From Colias croceus (lineage: Eukaryota; Arthropoda; Insecta; Lepidoptera; Pieridae): DNA of 64,000 bases. The notes beneath the pieces are model-generated. The model was not told the origin of the DNA. It saw only the letters and a list, made by a program, of their open reading frames with translations, and made no database searches. The position numbers and the translations under genes are program-made. The stretch is taken from positions 10,416,001 to 10,480,000 of the forward strand of contig NC_059549.1 of NCBI RefSeq assembly GCF_905220415.1, written 5' to 3'. Below, piece by piece: positions 27,091 through 38,738 of this stretch. How positions within the stretch are numbered: position 1 is the stretch's first letter; each line of letters begins with the position of its first letter.

Positions 27091-27414
27091 TGAGCGAAAT
27101 ATTTGCTTTGAGACCAGCTAGCTAACTTCATATTGGTATCTATCAAACATGTTACACATATTTTAGTATATGATACTAGATTGATTGCGATCCATGGTGA
27201 CCCATATAGCGATGCATCTAGCGATATTAAATCAGTTGGTAGTATTGAACTAAATAGTACATTCGTAACGTAATATAATAACTACAAATTCTTTCTGCTT
27301 TTCCTAATTCAATCTTCATTCATCATCACTAACGAGATATAATTTCGAATGTTCGTGTAGTTTTGAAGTAAATCGTAGCTAAGAAAAAAACAAATTTTTC
27401 CTCTTTATAATATT

Positions 27415-27592
27415 ACTAGCTTACCGCCCGCGGCTTCGCCCGCTATGTCTAACATCAAATAAATTACATACTAAAACCTGCCTCTTGAATCACTCTATCT
27501 ATTAAAAAAACCGCATCAAAATCGGTTGCGTAGTTTTAAAGATTTAAGCATACATAAGGACAGAGAAAGTCACTGATTTATACTATGTAGTG
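27415..27592 (+). repeat. Retroelement-tail repeat (cccgcggct type)
   Basis: Starts actagcttaccgcccgcggc; has aaaatcggttgcgtagtttt; end less well preserved. Confidence 0.6.
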
Positions 27593-29212
27593 ATACAAAA
27601 AATAAAATATAAATATTAAAGGTTACATCGCGTTTCTCACTGTAATCTAGAAGCTTGATAGCAATCGGTCGTGTCGTATCTCTCTCAAACCTTCCAATGA
27701 GCGCCTCTTGGAAGCTCTCGTAAAGGTTGCGTTACAATTTGTTACAGCTAGACGTCTTGCTGTAGTGGTAATGTGCGTTTTGAGAATTTTTGTAGGTGTA
27801 TACAATTGTTTAGAGCAAAACTAAAGAAGATCTTACTCTGAAATGTAGATAACATGTACCTATTTGTTTAGTGTTTACATTTTATCAATCAGAAAAGTAG
27901 TTTATACTATAAACTGTGGATGTTAGATCAAGTTAATCATATTATAGGTATGTATTCAAAGAGCAAATCAAAATGTATTGCTATAAACAGATGATCTTCA
28001 ATACTTTGTAGATATGGTAGTTGAGCTACTCTGCTTGCTATGTATCTTGCCATCATAATCACTCTGAGATATCTGTAATCTACCTCAGATATACAGTATA
28101 ATACGCCTATTAACCTGCCACTTTCCCTGCCCTAATATATCACCTTTAACGGCATGTGTTGTTTACCATTACAAAATATGCGTTGCTTGTATTTGCTACG
28201 TAGTTATTTATAGGTATACATTATTCATTATACCCTCGTCTGTCTAGATTTCGTGGGCTAAACCTATGTTACTCAATAGTACAGGTTTCTGTAGGAATAC
28301 GTATTTTTAACACGCTTTTATTAGCTTTTGACCCACTTTACAAGGACAGATTTAGTTTAAATATTGCTCACTTGTCAAGGATCGGTGAAATCACAATAAT
28401 TGCATGTTCTGTAGTTTTTTAACTATATTTTTTTTAAAGGCTTTGTTTTGTTTCTGAGATATTAAATATTGTCTGTAACCAAGCATAATCGACAATCGAT
28501 CTTTTCTCTAAATACCTAATTAAAAATTTAATTGTTAAGTTATGCCTGTCAAGGTGGTAATTGTTAAAAATATGAAACGACGATTTGAAAGTGCTTCTGA
28601 AAGAAGTCTAATTGAATAAATAAATGTTTGAGTTTTGAGTTTTAAGATTCAATAGATGCGAACAGTTAAAGCTGTTTGTCTATTAATTAGGAGCGCAGCA
28701 ACAGACAGACGGTGAATAATATCCCCGCAAGCGACAACACTGCAATTTCAGTTTCAATTTGCGTTTCTTTTGTCGCCATTGTGCGAGCTCCCTTTTGTTT
28801 AATACACTGTTTTACACTTAATTAGCTACGTTTGTTCGCATGTTTGGTTGACCAGGCGATATGTGAGACGTGCGGGGTGTTGTATGTCCTATAAGTGTGC
28901 TGTAAGAAGGGGAAAATGACTGAAAATGTTATAAAGTAAATATGTATCGAAAAGGTCTATAAGTAAAACGTGGAATTGGTGGCTAATTACAGCTAAGTCT
29001 AGGCAAGATATAGGAATAGGCATAAATATACTTATTATTATGTTATGTCAAACTTCTTTAAATATTTTCTAGTCTATTGGTTCGCAAAAGTGAGAGTAAT
29101 GGTCTTACTGTAGTAGTACGTACACGTAGTACCTACACATTAAGCCGTAAGTTTAATATGGTCAGTATTTAAGAGACGTTTTATTATTTCGAAAATGTAA
29201 TTATAAGAATTA

Positions 29213-29382
29213 ACTAGCGGTCCGCCCCGGCTTCGCCCGTGGTACATATTAACGTTTTCTCTACATAAGAACCATCCTCGTACTTCAAGGAATATAATAA
29301 AAAAAGAATTATCGAAATCGGTTCAGCCGTTCTCGAGTTATGGAATTACAACGAAAAGTGGCATTGATTTTTATATATTAGA
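29213..29382 (+). repeat. Retroelement-tail repeat, GTGGTACAT subfamily
   Basis: actagcggtccgccccggct, aagaaccatcctcgtacttc, gaaatcggttcagccgttct, aacgaaaagtggcattgatt. One of six almost identical copies in the window. Confidence 0.72.
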
Positions 29383-30069
29383 GAAGATTACACGGAGAAA
29401 CAATGTATGATACAATGTACTGCAGGATCAACTATATCTCCCCTGTCATATCTATGTCCAAGTTATGCCTTTGTTTTACTAACTCCACATGAGCATATAA
29501 TGGAAAGCAAAGTTTAAACTCTCGTATTTATTGCAAATATATGTGCTTTTAATATGAAAACGTATTGTACATAAAACATTGTCCAGGAGCGAATATAAAA
29601 CTAATCTCTGGAAAGAAAAACAACTCCATTTAATAAAAAGGATAAAAGAAAATAAAGTTTAATAAAAAAGAGTTAATTGTTCTGTTTTGTTGCGGCTTAT
29701 TAATTGTCTAAGATGCCGTGGTTGCTAATTGTTTCTATTCAAAGGGTCATTTATTAAATGTTCAAGCAAAAAAGAATTCTATTTACAAATACTTTTGCGT
29801 AATGCCAAATAGTGTTAACAAAAAAAGGAGTTGAAGTAGTATTACTCTAAATTTAAAATGTGTTAACCTGCATGGTCGTATTTATCATTAGGTATCGATT
29901 TGTAACTAAGTACGGTCCACACGTCGTGTTAACTTTATACCGTCATTATCACAGTGAACATGCCTGTTGCTAATCTCATACGCTAAGCAATAAACAGACA
30001 CACAAAAGCGCGTGTGCATAAATACAATAGAAAACAATGAGGACGCCACAAAGTGCATCATAATGATTC

Positions 30070-30218
30070 GGCCACACAGCACGTGAGGGCGCACGACACG
30101 TGAGGGATGGTCGCGCGCGATGTTGCGCGGCGGCGGCGCGTGCGCGTTGCTCGGCGCGCCGTGCTCGCGCAAAAATGGCGCTGTGTGCACTTGCCGGATA
30201 CACACGGCTCTGCTGCAG
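30070..30218 (+). promoter_or_regulatory. CpG-dense patch, candidate promoter and first exon
   Basis: About 150 bp of very CpG-rich DNA in an AT-rich region. It has two CACGTG E-boxes, each followed by aggg, at 30080-30085 and 30097-30102. It then has gcgcggcggcggcgcgtgcg, an ATG in good context (caaaaatggcg, ATG at 30175) and an excellent donor, ctgctgcag/gtgagc, at 30218/30219. From that ATG 14 codons are open to the donor, giving phase 2. This cannot join visible liprin exon 1 (phase 0) in frame, so it would be a 5' UTR exon, need another exon between, or belong to another transcript. Confidence 0.35.
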
Positions 30219-31194
30219 GTGAGCACAGTCGCATAATGGTAGGGGCACATGGAGCTGTAGGTAATGTTGATACGGAAATACATAGTAGACTTTATTACAA
30301 GGAATATTTTATTCAAGGGATAGCGTGACTGGCACACACACACACATTGCAGGATATGCAAATGGAGACATATACCTATTAAGAACTTATAAACAAAGTT
30401 ATTGCTATGGATGAGCAATATACTTTTTAAGTTTTTAGGAATATTGCCACATAGGTTATGTCTAACCAAATCACAGTCTCCTTACGCTTATGCAGAGGAT
30501 ATATAAACAAACGGGAACCATCCCTATCCCTGAAAAATATTTCGTAAAAGGTGGATATTAGCATTAGCTAATAGGTCAAATTATTAAAGAAACTCTGTGT
30601 TATTTATTTTATAAAGGAATATAAATTTCATTAAGACTAAAGAAAAATATTTAATGGTTTAAAATAGACAAATTAACTCCGTCTACACCTATTGAATTTA
30701 TTTCATATCCTTTTACGACGCGCTAATGTACCCAGTGGGTTCCCTAATTGTTATTTACTTCTCATATAGCTGTATATTTTTTAAATTAATCCCTTTTACA
30801 GATGATTCTATGTACTTTTACCCCTATAAGCGTGAAATTATGTTCAATTTAAAAAATGAGATGAGCAAGAATTAGTACTACTTGTTACATTCTCAACTGA
30901 TGAAGGAAACTCTTTTTTTTAACTCTTCATTATTTTGCTATTTATACTTACCTACTAAGTTAAACCACTTTGCCGTCACTTTATATTCTAAAATGAGGTT
31001 CCATCAGGAAGTAACAACACAAAGTATAAGTTTTAATTGTTTCGCGATCCGCAACAAATTTCCTGCTGCGGTGTCTTTAAAAGTATGCCAAGTTTCAATC
31101 TAGTTGAAACTCGAATATTCGTCAAGTTTTCACTCGATATTTAACGAGAGAAATGTAATAAAAATGCTTAATAAGTTTCCATTCACAAAAAGAG

Positions 31195-31338
31195 CATGTG
31201 TGCCGAGCACACGTGTCAGAAGTGAAAATTCTTTGGCAAGATTCAAAGATACCAAAACCTCCGCCTTATTCATGACGTGACGGTATTGTCATGACCTTGA
31301 AATTTTACTCTAAACACGCCTAAAGAAGTTTCACTTTA
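31195..31338 (+). repeat. Dispersed repeat, uninterrupted copy
   Basis: About 144 bp with cacacgtgtcagaagtg, ttctttggcaagattcaaag, catgacgtgacggtattg and attttactctaaacacgcc. It acts as the empty-site reference for the foldback insertion. Family class unknown; no clear terminal repeats. Confidence 0.65.
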
Positions 31339-34105
31339 AAAACATTTATTTCACACTGAAAAACGTTTTAATAAATAAATACTTTCATCAAGAATGAACA
31401 TTCTTGTGATTAACGTCGCGAAAGACGCCATATTAAATTAAAACAATAATAGCAGAGTTAGGAATTACGGGGATTGTTTTCTGAGCAAATAGAAATGTGT
31501 ATTGCTTTCAGGGGCTTATTTTTATTTCCAACTTTTGCTGTCCGTTGATAAGATCTATTGAAGGGAAACAGGATTAACTATATGTTAGTGATATTGTTTA
31601 TTATTGAAGAATTAAAAAGGTACACGAACAATACAAAAATAAAGAAAACAAGGGTTCTATTAAAGAAATAGAAGATTATAACGATCACGATCGAATATAA
31701 TACAATCAGAAAGAAGAGCATAATATGTAGAATTAGAACGTCTGTTTATATCTGAAAATTTAAATCAATGCAAACATCGCATTCCCTGTCTTAGTAGATA
31801 GAAACTCAGTATGTTAATACTTTAAAGTTTAAACTTATTGAACTTGCTCAAATAGTTTAATATTAAATAATTTTTCTGATGTCTATAGTCTATACATCCT
31901 TAATCCAAATACAACCGAATATTCAGTAATGTTGATGACTCCTTTGTAATCAGTTAAGTAAAACAACCCTCATTCACTGACAACAAGCAACAAGATTATA
32001 ATTAAAATACGAACGCAGCCGCGTTACAGCGCTTTGCGAATAGAAAGAAGCTTTTGTTTTTATATAAAATTGCATCGAGTGTAAAGTTTACCATCGCATT
32101 CCGCTATTGCGAGGAGTGTATAATTATCCTTTCATTTTCCTGACGCGGAAACATCACAGTTTATGAAATAAAAAGTTTGCTTTTAAAATAAAAGCCGTGA
32201 AAGGACTGAGCAAGATTTTTGTAGAACAAGCGACGCGGTCAGTGACCGTTCGCCATGTTTAATTTGTGCACGAAACGTATTGCTCGTATGGCCGGATTGT
32301 TATCGCTGATTAGGTATACGCTCATATCAGCTGGCACAATGGGCTCCCGGTTCCTATATTGTAGCCCCGCTTGTAAAAAATTCAGTCTTCAATTTTTTTC
32401 GTGCGTGAAGATGCGACACTAGCTATCGTCCCTACAAAAGGCTTTTGACAATGACTCTTGAATACTTTTATGAGGAAGCCTATATATACTTTTCTACTAT
32501 AGCACTGAAATTATCGAAATTGTGTTGTTTACGTATTAACCTTATGGGTAGGTAGGTATTTTCATACATGAATCGAAAAATTTCCATCGTCAAAGTGCAC
32601 ATATAACATTAACGATATCCTATCAGTTAAAGTACCTCCATAAACGAATATAACAGACAAAATGTAACGCCAAAATTCGACGGCACATTTACCTCAATAA
32701 TACGGTGTCGCTCCACTCAATTATCCACAGTATCTATCGAATTTTGCCAATATACTTACGATCCTTGTGATGTCCTTGCGGTGAGATTTTTAATTATCGT
32801 CGAGAGCTCTCAGCGTCTCCCCAAAGGCCGGACGAAGGACACGTAAATATTACAAAGTCTAAGATGACCCGAGTTTCGCCACTTACGATTCCATCAGGCC
32901 GGCTCCCCCGGGGGGCTGGGTTACGCGCCTATTAAAGAAGTAACGCGCTGTTATGTGTCTCGTGGTACGTATAAAATATCCAAAACGTGATACACGTATG
33001 CTGTGTTATGCTGTGTTAATACTGGAAGAGTTAAGGTTGATAAAATGACAAGACAATACAATGTATTCATTAAAATCTGCCGCGGGAATACAATTTTGAG
33101 ATTAAAATATACATACTTTGCAAAAAATCCTCGTCACTAATTGCTAGCAGATGTCCGAAAAATAATCCGCTTCGAAGGACCTTTCTTCATTTGTTTATTA
33201 TGCGTGTTTTTAAACGATATAGTACATTTTCAAATATTGTACTGAATACTTTAATATGATAAAAAAAGCTTTCTTCCCTACAAATGTTCTATTTTTACCC
33301 CATCTTTAATTAACGTCGTGGCTTAGTCTGAACACCGTAATGGTGACCTTTCGTGCGAGATTAGTGACTGAAAAATGATCTTTAGCGATCCGACATCCGG
33401 CCGTCAGGTAATGACCTCTCATCTGTCATCGGAGGATAATGTGGGTGTCATTGAGAATTACCTATTTCTCAGTTAATAAAAGACGTAGCCAACGAGAATC
33501 TAATTCACGTGGTATTACGTTTTCCTCCCCTGTGTGCGGGCTAAAGTAATCAATGAGGCACGGTTTTTTTTCGTTCGCTATTGTATGATATACTTTTGTT
33601 AGTTGAGGACATTGAGAAGAATTTATTTATAGACGACAATTTTGTTATTGGTCAAGTAAAATTGTAATAAGATTATTACTTTAATATCGCTATTGCTTGA
33701 GAAAACTATCTGAAAGAAAATATTATTTATCTTGTTAATTTTATGAGAAAACATGTGAAAGATACAGATACGTTATACTAAGCACTATTAGCTCCAAATA
33801 AGTAGATACCTCTTTGCAAGAACTGGGAACTGGGTAAAATGCAAATATGAAAGTAAAAGAAAAAAAAATTAAAATCGGTATTGAGATCAAAAATACAGGT
33901 ATCAAACAGGAGACAAAAGTCGATAGTCAGATGTCGTGAGTAATTCATGTAAAGAGATTCAAAGCGACTGTTGTTACAAAGAACTTTGTATTTTCTCTTG
34001 GTCGTGTTCGTTTTGAAGTTTGATAAGTTATCGATGAATGATTAAAAAACTTTAAACTTATTCAATCATGAAAGGAGCGCTTTTTAATCGTCATATTTAT
34101 TGGAA

Positions 34106-34294
34106 ACTAGTGGTCCACCCCGGCTTTGCCCGTGGTACATATTTGGCAATAAAAGGTAGTCTATGTCCTTTCTCGGGTATCAAAATATCTCTATACCAAA
34201 TTTCATGCTAATTGGTTCAGTAGTTAAGGCGTGATTGAGTAACAGACAGACAGACAGACAGAGTTACTTTCGCCTTTATAATATTAGTATGGAT
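34106..34294 (+). repeat. Retroelement-tail repeat (tggtccaccccggc)
   Basis: Starts actagtggtccaccccggct. Middle and end match 26906-27090, with four rather than three cagacaga units. Confidence 0.7.
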
Positions 34295-34915
34295 TAGGAC
34301 CCCACAATAAATTAATCGCTCATTTTACAGGGCTTGATGATGTAGGATATAAAATCAATTAAAAACAGCTCAAAAAGATGTTGTTTAAAGAAAAATTTCT
34401 TCTAACAACTCGGTAGTTATGAATTAAAATATTGCCTTCGCAAAATTATACGCAAATCGCTCACTCCAGAATCCGCAGAGTAATTATTTATTTATTCGCA
34501 TCGAGTTGAAGCCAACGAGCAACAAATTGTTCCTCTCGTTCCGCAATCAGGACAGATGGCGGGCTGAGAGGTTCTAGTGGTTCGGGTGCAGGAGTGGAAT
34601 CGTTAAACTTCGTAATGTATACGAATGTTGAGTAAAATTGTAGCCAAGTCTGTGTATTCCAGTGCCAAGTGGTACTGTAGTCTGTAACCAAGCAGCCTGG
34701 TGCAGTTGTAAGTACCTATGGTCAAAAGGGATGTTAAAACGTAATGATTGAAGATGTTGTGTCGTAACCAAGTCGGTGTGTACCTATTGCAGTGCCTAGT
34801 GAAGGTATGTTAAGGTAGACATGCAAAATATATAAAAAGGTTTAACCGTTTGGCTATAGACTCTGATTGCTTAAAATAGAACTAATAAGTTCAAAGAACA
34901 CATGATTGCTATTTT

Positions 34916-35639
34916 TGCACGCCTCATAAGCGAAGCGTTGAGGTGGGTACTACTGTCACTTCGCGCAAAACATCTGATTTTTCAAACTTAAAATGTCTTT
35001 ATGTATCATACATTGCACTTGTAAGATAATACATACACACACATATTAAGAAAAAACACTATTTTTAACATTCATGATATTTTTGATGTCATTTTTCTTA
35101 TTTAAACAAGTTAAAAAACAGTTTAAAAAAGTTCTGTCTTGGACGTCCGTGTGTCTGTATGTGCGGAGGATTTTCTTGTTAACACGATAGCGACCGAAAT
35201 ACTTTACTAATCGAGTCTTTTTTTTTCTCTTACGCTTGAGTATGCTCAGGAATAGAACCCTTTCATTTTTCAGGGTCTGATTCGATGTGGTTTAATTGTA
35301 ATTAAATAAACAAAAAAAAAAAATCGACTGTTCTCCATAATTTTAGTATATCTATATATATTCTTTATTTATATTTTTTTTTATATTTATAGTGTACTCA
35401 AAATTCACCATTATAAACTCGATTCTTTATACTATAAGCCAAGGTTTAAAAAAATAAGTTGGTAGTCAGTCCCTTAAACCTGCGCAGTTTCACATCTAGG
35501 TGGGGCCACAAGAAAAATAGCTCAATTATTACGGTACTTTACTTTTCCAACTGTTTTATTTTATTTCTTTTTTATATTTATAGTGTACTCTTTATAAATA
35601 ATCAATTTTATTGTAAAGGATGAGATTATGAGGCGTGCA
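34916..35639. mobile_element. Inverted-repeat element, about 724 bp
   Basis: Perfect 14-bp ends: tgcacgcctcataa at 34916-34929 and ttatgaggcgtgca at 35626-35639. The interior is AT-rich and contains two copies of tttatatttatagtgtactc, near 35383 and 35571. Ends may extend or belong to a larger element; a target duplication is not clear. Confidence 0.5.
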
Positions 35640-38636
35640 CTTTTGGATTTTCCAATTTATTTCTACTGTGCTCGCAGTGAGCAATTTATTTATATGTAGT
35701 TTTAAAATAATTTGCTGTTTATTTTTCATTAAATCTAGAAATGCAATTTAAAAAATAAATGAAACATTTGTCGCAACTTTACATACAGTTTTATAGTGTT
35801 TGTACAATGTAACACTGTTAACTGTAGAATCACTTGTAAAGAACAGTTTATTCCGGTATCTCTCAGCGCCGTAAAATATTTAATTGAAAGATCCAATTAA
35901 TTATGTTCACCGTCTATATCAATATAAGCTCCCTTGCCCGGTCGTGTTCTGAGACCTCCGACCGCGTGGTAAATCGACACCATTGGCACAATTATGTATT
36001 GAGCTCGTGTTTGTTTGTTCGTCATTTTGAGGGAGATCGTAAAATCGTTCTGGCGTATCAGTATATGGAGCGCTTACGGCTAGTTTGGACAGTACACGTA
36101 CAATGCGTATGCACCATACCCAATGTTTTATTCGGGACAGTAAACGAATTGTTATATTTTGATAATGTAAATTGTCGCTTAATTTGGGCACAAACTCCCA
36201 TATTGTATGGAAATGAAGCATTATACTTGCTAAAAGAAATTGTATAAAGTTTGTGGCCAGATATATTTTATTTTATTTTTTAAAACATAAATGACACAGC
36301 ATTGTGATTTCTGAACGTCCGTAACTCTGAAAGCGTCTCTTTAAAAATACTATAAATTCTATTGTTTGTTTCTTTCATATGCGTTAACTACGTTTGCACG
36401 TTTTTTCTTACTATAAAAATAGCCTAAACGTTTTCATATTTTATGAATCATAAAGTCCAATAGAGAGCGGATTGAATACGGGATTCGTTTAGAATGAAGG
36501 GTTGCGATTGAATTTGATTTACCGGCATCATTGGGTTTATTGGCTGTGAAGTTTGAAGCCAATCGTGTTATATTTGCTTCTGGGATGCTGATGATACATA
36601 GGATTATGCTTGCATACATTTCAAGATCTTGATAATGAATATGATTCATATTCTCTTGGGAAACTATGATTGACCGTGGTCATTTCTATAACATCATCTA
36701 TAGTTAAATATTATTGGACATATTTAATTACACACGTATTAGTACTGTAGTAGTATTATCGTCTATCTTATACAATCAGAAGAAAATACTGTTCACTAAT
36801 AACTTAACTTTCTAATTATCCTATATACCACGAGTCTATAGAAACTATAATACCAATTAATCCATAATAGTATAATACCAATTAATCCACATACTGTTTC
36901 TACGAGTACTTCGGTGTTGTGTTTCTTGCCACTTGCTCCCGCAAAGCCATTAGGCGGTTTACGCTCCTCTTTTGTGTACAAGTCTGTAATATTCAACGGA
37001 TTCGGTCGACTGGCCAAGTTCAGCCGGCCGCGGCACTTAGCCGCTACGTGCACTGTAAACTGATTATGTTAGCATACCGTGTGAATGGATGAGTGCATTT
37101 GTGGTCTGTTCTTTTACAGGCGATGGTTTTAAGTTTGTATGAGGTGCGATTAAAAGGCGGTACTCATTGAATTCATTTCGTTTCGTAAAACTTGAGTTGT
37201 ATGATTTCTTGTAAGTATTAAGTTTTGACCTTCTTGTGTTGCTCTTTTCAGAAAAAAATACATTAGTTTATTTAAATAAGGATTATGAACAGATTTTTTT
37301 CATATTAATATTCAGTGTTTTCTTTTGTGTTTTCCTGTAAGGACAGCAAAATGAACATGTAGTTGAGATTAGAATATTAATATAACGTCCAATTGAGGGA
37401 ATTTTAAGCTTTCGATAAAATTGGAAAAGATAATAAGTCAAAAATATGTTTTCTCTTCCAAACATTGTGTCAAACATAATTATCAACGTGAAGTATACTG
37501 TTTCATGCAAATTAACTGTTTCCGTCTAAACTCTATACCGAGAACAGACCAAAGTCTCTCTACCATAGCAGTTAAATAATCCAATTTGATTGATAAACGG
37601 TGAAAGCCAGCTGAAGGTTTCAGTTAACGCATCAAAGCGATATCTCTCGCTTAGCGGATCTCTGTGAGAGCAAACATTGGATTCCGACAAATCGGTAAGA
37701 TATAGGGTGCGATGTGAGTAGAGCGGTTGCACGCTTGAAGCGATTTGGAAATTGTATAACCAATTAGAAAAGTTGGGAAGTTAACTTGAAAATATTGAAT
37801 GAATTGTAAATTTACTGAATAGAGAATTATCAATTATCATATTAGGTTTCAGTGATTATTATCATTATCTCTTTTTGAATTAGAATATTGAATGTAATTT
37901 TAAAGAATGTGCTTTTGGCTAGTACTTCGTTATATTCGTAACGTCGATTATTAAACTTTTTACTGGTGTAATTATGTAGCAATATTGTAACTATCATTGG
38001 ACAAACAAATTCCGTTCCGATGTAAATTAAAAACATATACTCTCTCTAACTATATAAACTGATAAATATAAATGACTATTCGCTCCCGCTTCCGCTCTTA
38101 CAGTGGTCTCTCCCTATTTCTAAACACGCTGCTCGAAGCCGGAGGCGTTAATTTGACGCTTTGACGGCGTTCCGGCCCAGATGAAGGAAATGTGTTGTAT
38201 TTACACGATCACATCTCGATCTTTGTCCCGAGCATTCTCTTTGATTGTGCCGTTAGCTGGAATTTATCGTGGCGATGACAATAAAGATTAATTTTTATTT
38301 CAAATGGAATTGCTATTTGAGTTTTTTTTTCAGTGTTGTAGCAATTTGTTTTGTTTGTCGATTGAGCTGCCGAAAATAAATAAAAATTTATTTTGCAAGA
38401 AACAGGTAGATACAGCATTATGTTCAGACCCTGACCTTCGTACTAACTAGTGGTAAACTGTGTTTCGAAGGCCAGTTTCTTCCCAGTCTTTATATCTATA
38501 TAATATATTATATTTATTAAAAGCGTAAATGTTTTCATCTTCTAGAAGTCAAATAACTCGGAATGATTGCAGTCGGATCTTTTGTTTTTTCTATAAAATA
38601 TTACAAAACATAACCACATATTTATTTTGTTCGCAG
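35640..38636. other. Upstream of the first visible liprin-alpha exon; no gene recognised
   Basis: Two patches stand out by composition: 35900-36240, which is open on both strands without family resemblance, and 38060-38280, with ctcccgcttccgctc and ggcgttaatttgacg. The latter lies 350-580 bases before exon 1 and may be regulatory. Confidence 0.45.
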
Positions 38637-38738
38637 GAGTTCGCAACACTCACAAAGGAGTTGAACCAGGCGCGGGAGCAGCTGCTCGAACGAGAGGAGG
38701 AAATATCGGAGCTAAAAGCGGAGAGGAACAACACCAGG
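38637..38738 (+). CDS. Liprin-alpha: Liprin-alpha visible exon 1 (residues 1-34 of the visible protein)
   Basis: Acceptor ..ttcgcag before 38637 and donor gtcagt at 38739. It encodes 34 codons in phase 0, starting EFATLTKELNQAREQLLERE and ending ELKAERNNTR, an unbroken acidic coiled coil. In the family this follows a short N-terminal segment ending in a proline-glutamine pair, so at least one coding exon precedes it. The frame is open upstream to an ATG at 38529, but that stretch is intron-like (AT-rich, with no family similarity). Confidence 0.95.

Larger units (their letters stand above)
27593..34105. other. No coding gene recognised; contains the 30-kb CpG patch
   Basis: Apart from the tail at 29213, the repeat at 31195 and the CpG patch, the region is AT-rich with moderately GC-richer patches at 27620-27750, 28680-28870, 32000-32300, 32780-32960 and 33310-33560. 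These could be enhancers. The 187-codon minus frame at 29906-30469 is judged non-coding. Confidence 0.45.

Noticed and set aside
29906..30469. 187-codon minus-strand open frame, the longest in the window
   Set aside because: The residue mix looks random (many Cys, His, Ile, Val runs from repeats), it reads straight through the CpG-rich patch, and it matches no family I know. Openness there follows from composition.
35903..36247. 114-codon plus-strand frame with a 100-codon minus frame opposite
   Set aside because: No domain, no splice context and no family resemblance; both strands being open suggests composition rather than coding.
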